From NCBI GenBank assembly GCA_934631995.1, contig CAKTYF010000009.1, positions 1 to 33,402 of the forward strand: 33,402 bases of DNA, read 5' to 3'. Origin of the DNA: an uncultured Eggerthellaceae bacterium. GTDB lineage: Bacteria > Actinomycetota > Coriobacteriia > Coriobacteriales > Eggerthellaceae. The translations under genes were made by a program, and so were the position numbers. The notes under the pieces were generated by a model that had not been told where the DNA came from, did not search any database, and was given only the letters and a program-made list of their open reading frames with translations. Shown one piece after another: positions 30,874 to 33,402 of this stretch (within the stretch, counting starts at the first letter, position 1; each line of letters opens with the position of its first letter).

Positions 30874-30908
30874 AAAAAAGCGGAAGCGAGAATAATTCTC
30901 ACTTCCGC
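30874..30908 (-). terminator. Strong Rho-independent terminator after the reductase gene
   Basis: A 13-bp stem (30880-30892 with 30896-30908, one G-U pair in RNA), a three-base loop and, on the minus strand, TTTTTT (30879-30874). It ends 29 bases past the flavoprotein stop and 38 bases before the LuxR start. Confidence 0.9.
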
Positions 30909-30937
30909 CTAGAGGGGATTTTCTAGATCAGCAGCTC

Positions 30938-32680
30938 TTACGCCTGGCCCGTGGCTGCCAGCATGCCGGCGCGACGACCTTCCACCATGGTGCGGCCGCA
31001 CGCCAAACCCGTGAACAGGTTCGGATAGCTCACGCTAAAGAAGCCGCCCGAGCAGTCGCCGGCCATGTACAGGCCCTCGATCTCGGAGCCGTCGGCGCGC
31101 ACCGGGTGCATATTCGTGTTGATGCGCACGCCATCGAGCGTTGCCAGGAACCACGCACCCGTGCGGATGCCATAGTACGGCGGAGTCTTCAGCGGAATCA
31201 GACGATACGGCTCTTTGTTGTAGTCCTCGTCCTTGCCGGCCTCGGCCATTTCGTTGTAACGATTGAACGTCTCCACGAAATTGTCCACCGGAATGTTCAG
31301 CTTTTGCGCCAGTTCCTCGGGCGTATCGGCCTGCTGCAGATAACCCTTCTCCAGCAGGGGCTCGAAGAACATCTTGGGCATCAGGCTAATGTCCATGTTC
31401 GACGCCGCGCCGTTGTCGAACGGGTACAAACGACAGCAGCCCACTTCGTTCATCTGCTTGACTTGCGCCGCGTAATCGCTGTCGAAGATGTCGCAGTACG
31501 TGTGGCCCGGCTGCATGATGGTGGAATGCAGCATGTAATCGTAGGGGCCGGACTCGTTGCAGAAACGCTTGCCGTTAAGGTTGACCTTCATGAACGGCTG
31601 CTCGCCGAACCACCACCATTGGCCCAAAACGCCGTTTCCAGCCGTCTCATCAGGCTTAACGCACGCGCGGTTGAACGTGCACGCGCAAGCCAGCGGGTCC
31701 ATTTGGCCGCCTACCCACAGCGCAGCCTTAATGCCATCGCCCGTGGAGTTGCTACCCACGCCGTTGCGCGAAATGGAAATGCGAATGTCCTGGTTCCACG
31801 GCTGACGAGCCTGCATCATCTCAAGGTTATTGCCGTAACCGCCTGTTGCCAAAATCACGCCCTTGTTGGCGTTGATGCGAACGTAATGGCGATCCTTCAC
31901 GTCGCGCGCAATAATGCCGGTCACGCGACCACTTTCGTCCTGCTCCAGCTTGATGAGCTCGGTGTTCCAGCGGAATTCCGCGCCCTTTTCTTCGGCATAT
32001 TCCTTAAGCGACACACCAAAGTTGAAGTTCTTGTCCTCTTTGCCCAGGTCCGTCTTGTTCGGGCTGTGACCCGTAGCCCACGCTTTGTCGCGCGCGCCCT
32101 GACCCTGCGTACCAATGGAGCCTTCGAAGTCCATTCGCAAACGGCCGTCGCGTTCAACAATTTCGGTCAGCCAGTCAATCAAGTCGCCGGACTCGTTGGC
32201 CCACACTTTCACCAGGTCATAATCAACGAAGCCGTTGGCATAGCGAACAATGTCTTCCATAGCTTCCATCTTGTCGATCTTGAACTCGGGGAATTGCGCG
32301 AACGATGCCTGCTGCAGCTTCGAGTCAATGGCGCCAATGTCTTCGCGCGGAGCGGCAACGGCGGAAGTGCGGTCAACGCCCAGAACCTTTGCGCCGTTCT
32401 CAGCTGCGGAAATAATCGCGGGAAGGCCAGCGGTGCGGCAACCCACAACCAGCACTTCGGTGTCAACCGTTTCGGTGATGTCGCGCTCGGCGATTTCGGG
32501 AGCTTCGCCCAGCCAGCCAGTAGCACTTGCCTGACCTGCGGTTTCGCGAACAGGAACTTCGCTTTCGGCAACGCGGTAACCGTTGCCGCAGCCGCTCAGC
32601 GCACCCATGGCGGCAGCGCTTAGGGCCGTAATGCCAGCGCCTTTGAGGAAGGAGCGGCGGTCGAGTCCGTTATTTTTCAT
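30938..32680 (-). CDS. Tat-exported FAD-dependent reductase (fumarate/urocanate reductase-like)
   Basis: A 580-residue flavoprotein of the fumarate reductase/succinate dehydrogenase flavoprotein family. The leader MKNNGLDRRSFLKGAGITAL is a twin-arginine signal with a possible lipobox (LSGC, Cys31). FAD-binding segments are VLVVGCRTAGLPAIISAAEN (75-95), VILATGGYGNNLEMMQAR and MHPVRADGSEIEGLYMAGDC (the family's C-terminal FAD loop). TGDGIKAALWVGG is also typical. The dinucleotide motif is GCRTAG, with Arg replacing the middle Gly of GxGxxG. The active-site end reads SVSYPNLFTGLACG instead of the usual fumarate-reductase text, so the electron acceptor is probably not fumarate. Its start overlaps the cytochrome gene by 11 bases. 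Confidence 0.9.
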   Translation of the reverse strand: MKNNGLDRRSFLKGAGITALSAAAMGALSGCGNGYRVAESEVPVRETAGQASATGWLGEAPEIAERDITETVDTEVLVVGCRTAGLPAIISAAENGAKVLGVDRTSAVAAPREDIGAIDSKLQQASFAQFPEFKIDKMEAMEDIVRYANGFVDYDLVKVWANESGDLIDWLTEIVERDGRLRMDFEGSIGTQGQGARDKAWATGHSPNKTDLGKEDKNFNFGVSLKEYAEEKGAEFRWNTELIKLEQDESGRVTGIIARDVKDRHYVRINANKGVILATGGYGNNLEMMQARQPWNQDIRISISRNGVGSNSTGDGIKAALWVGGQMDPLACACTFNRACVKPDETAGNGVLGQWWWFGEQPFMKVNLNGKRFCNESGPYDYMLHSTIMQPGHTYCDIFDSDYAAQVKQMNEVGCCRLYPFDNGAASNMDISLMPKMFFEPLLEKGYLQQADTPEELAQKLNIPVDNFVETFNRYNEMAEAGKDEDYNKEPYRLIPLKTPPYYGIRTGAWFLATLDGVRINTNMHPVRADGSEIEGLYMAGDCSGGFFSVSYPNLFTGLACGRTMVEGRRAGMLAATGQA

Positions 32681-33320
32681 TCGGGGCCTCCCATCCTTCG
32701 GGCATGTTCAGGGCATGGCACTCTTCGCACACCAACACGCTGGTTTCGTGAGCCTTGTGGCAATCGCCGCACTCAAGCGCTAGATCCTGATGGCTGCTGT
32801 GCGGATTGAATTTCTCGTCGTTGCCCTCAAAACCCCAGGTCTTCGCAACAACTTCGTCCATGTTATGGCAACCGCTCTTAGCGCAGAATTCTTCGCTTGC
32901 GAAATCCTTGCCCGTCGCCAGCTTGGTGCCGTCGGGGGTCATCGGGTAATCGTCGGACACCCACTTCATGGCCTCGCCCACCTGCTCGGTCATAACGGGC
33001 TCGTGGCAGCTCAGGCAGTTCTCGTCTGCGTCGGCGTGCGCCGTGACCAGCATGCCCTTGTCGCCGCTGTAATACGACTCAACGTAAGAATCCATGGGGC
33101 TGTGGCAAACGGAATTGCAGAAGCCGGGCGTCTCGTGCCACACCCAGAAACCAACACCTGCCACCACAATCACCGCGGCAACCACGCCAGCAACAATCCA
33201 GCCGCGCTTCACTTTGCGCTTCGGCGAGGGTTCGCTGGACAGAGAATCGCTTTGCGCATCGATCGACGCTTGAGCTTCAGCTGCTTCTTGCATTTCAGCC
33301 ACATTTTGCTCTTCAGCCAT
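32670..33320 (-). CDS. Membrane-anchored multiheme cytochrome c (NapC/NirT/NrfH-like)
   Basis: A 216-residue electron-transfer protein. Residues 1-40 are acidic/basic and cytoplasmic, 41-61 form one membrane anchor (WIVAGVVAAVIVVAGVGFWV), and the rest faces outside. Five heme-site candidates are present: CNSVCH (68-73, CX3CH), CLSCH (102-106), CAKSGCH (146-152, CX4CH), CGDCH (184-188) and CEECH (198-202). A Met follows the first site, as in NrfH-like cytochromes. It should take electrons from menaquinol and pass them to the flavoprotein encoded next. ATG at 33320 has AGGAGG five bases upstream. The C-terminus overlaps the next gene's start. Confidence 0.92.
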   Translation of the reverse strand: MAEEQNVAEMQEAAEAQASIDAQSDSLSSEPSPKRKVKRGWIVAGVVAAVIVVAGVGFWVWHETPGFCNSVCHSPMDSYVESYYSGDKGMLVTAHADADENCLSCHEPVMTEQVGEAMKWVSDDYPMTPDGTKLATGKDFASEEFCAKSGCHNMDEVVAKTWGFEGNDEKFNPHSSHQDLALECGDCHKAHETSVLVCEECHALNMPEGWEAPNEK

Positions 33321-33370
33321 TCGTTCCTCCTACACTCTTCTTATCGCATTTTTGACTGTTTCAATCGAAT

Positions 33371-33381
33371 CATTCAGAATG
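33371..33381. promoter_or_regulatory. Small palindrome upstream of the cytochrome gene
   Basis: CATTC-A-GAATG (5-1-5) lies 51 bases before the cytochrome ATG and could be part of an operator. No clear -10/-35 pair is seen before the window ends. Confidence 0.2.
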
Positions 33382-33402
33382 TGATGCAGTTACTGGCTGG
33401 GC

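Noticed and set aside
31106..32623. 505-codon plus-strand frame antisense to the flavoprotein gene
   Set aside because: It is rich in His, Arg, Ala and Val as expected from antisense GC-rich codons, with no motif; the minus strand holds the clear FAD-binding protein.

Overview
The window looks like chromosomal DNA of an anaerobic actinobacterium of the class Coriobacteriia, probably Eggerthellaceae; the genus cannot be fixed from the sequence alone. Grounds for this are a septum-initiator (FtsB/DivIC) gene directly followed by a Ppx/GppA gene, an actinobacterial arrangement, and a multiheme cytochrome c / Tat-exported flavoprotein reductase / membrane-bound LuxR regulator block of the kind common in Eggerthella and Slackia relatives. 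Base composition is moderately GC-rich, except for one strikingly AT-rich intergenic segment near 27.2-27.7 kb. No transposase, integrase, rRNA or CRISPR array was seen.

Layout. 0-1.7 kb (minus): hisS followed by the 5' end of aspS. 1.9-4.3 kb (plus): a small unknown protein plus a CstA-family transporter. 4.7-5.8 kb (minus): zinc-ribbon/DUF4013-like membrane protein. 6.0-7.4 kb (plus): gshA. 7.6-8.6 kb (minus): exported cohesin-like surface protein. 8.8-9.5 kb (plus): nitroreductase. 9.7-13.7 kb (minus): XpaC-like and TelA-like genes, then a peptidoglycan-binding protein and a polyprenyl diphosphate synthase that form an operon. 14.0 kb (minus): tRNA-Leu(TAA), with a second copy of its 3' end 190 bp away. 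14.3-17.0 kb (plus): septum initiator with a very long disordered N-terminus, then Ppx/GppA.

17.0-27.2 kb (minus) is the most interesting part: eight co-directional genes that look like one transcription unit. In transcription order they encode a YnjB-like twin-arginine lipoprotein, two YnjC-like permeases, an ABC ATPase, two paralogous BioB-like radical SAM proteins, a fusion of a degenerate MobA-like nucleotidyltransferase domain to a complete SufS-type cysteine desulfurase, and an ArsM-type SAM methyltransferase. I do not recognise this combination as a described pathway. It suggests uptake of a small molecule followed by radical chemistry, sulfur (or selenium) transfer and methylation. 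Upstream of its promoter lie four inverted repeats of nearly constant size (35-36 bp cores) with arms TAGGAGG/CCTCCTA, in two pairs each spaced 62 bp.

27.8-29.2 kb (minus): RluD-type pseudouridine synthase and a DtxR-family metalloregulator. 29.4-33.3 kb (minus): a respiratory module of a membrane-anchored multiheme cytochrome c (two of five heme sites non-canonical), a Tat-exported flavoprotein reductase, a strong terminator, and a 12-TM/LuxR regulator. Electrons would pass from the quinol pool through the cytochrome to the flavoprotein, which would reduce an unknown organic acceptor outside the membrane.

Start sites were often moved inward from the longest reading frame where a good Shine-Dalgarno (SD) sequence supported it. 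All functional calls are from motif recognition by eye; no database search was run.
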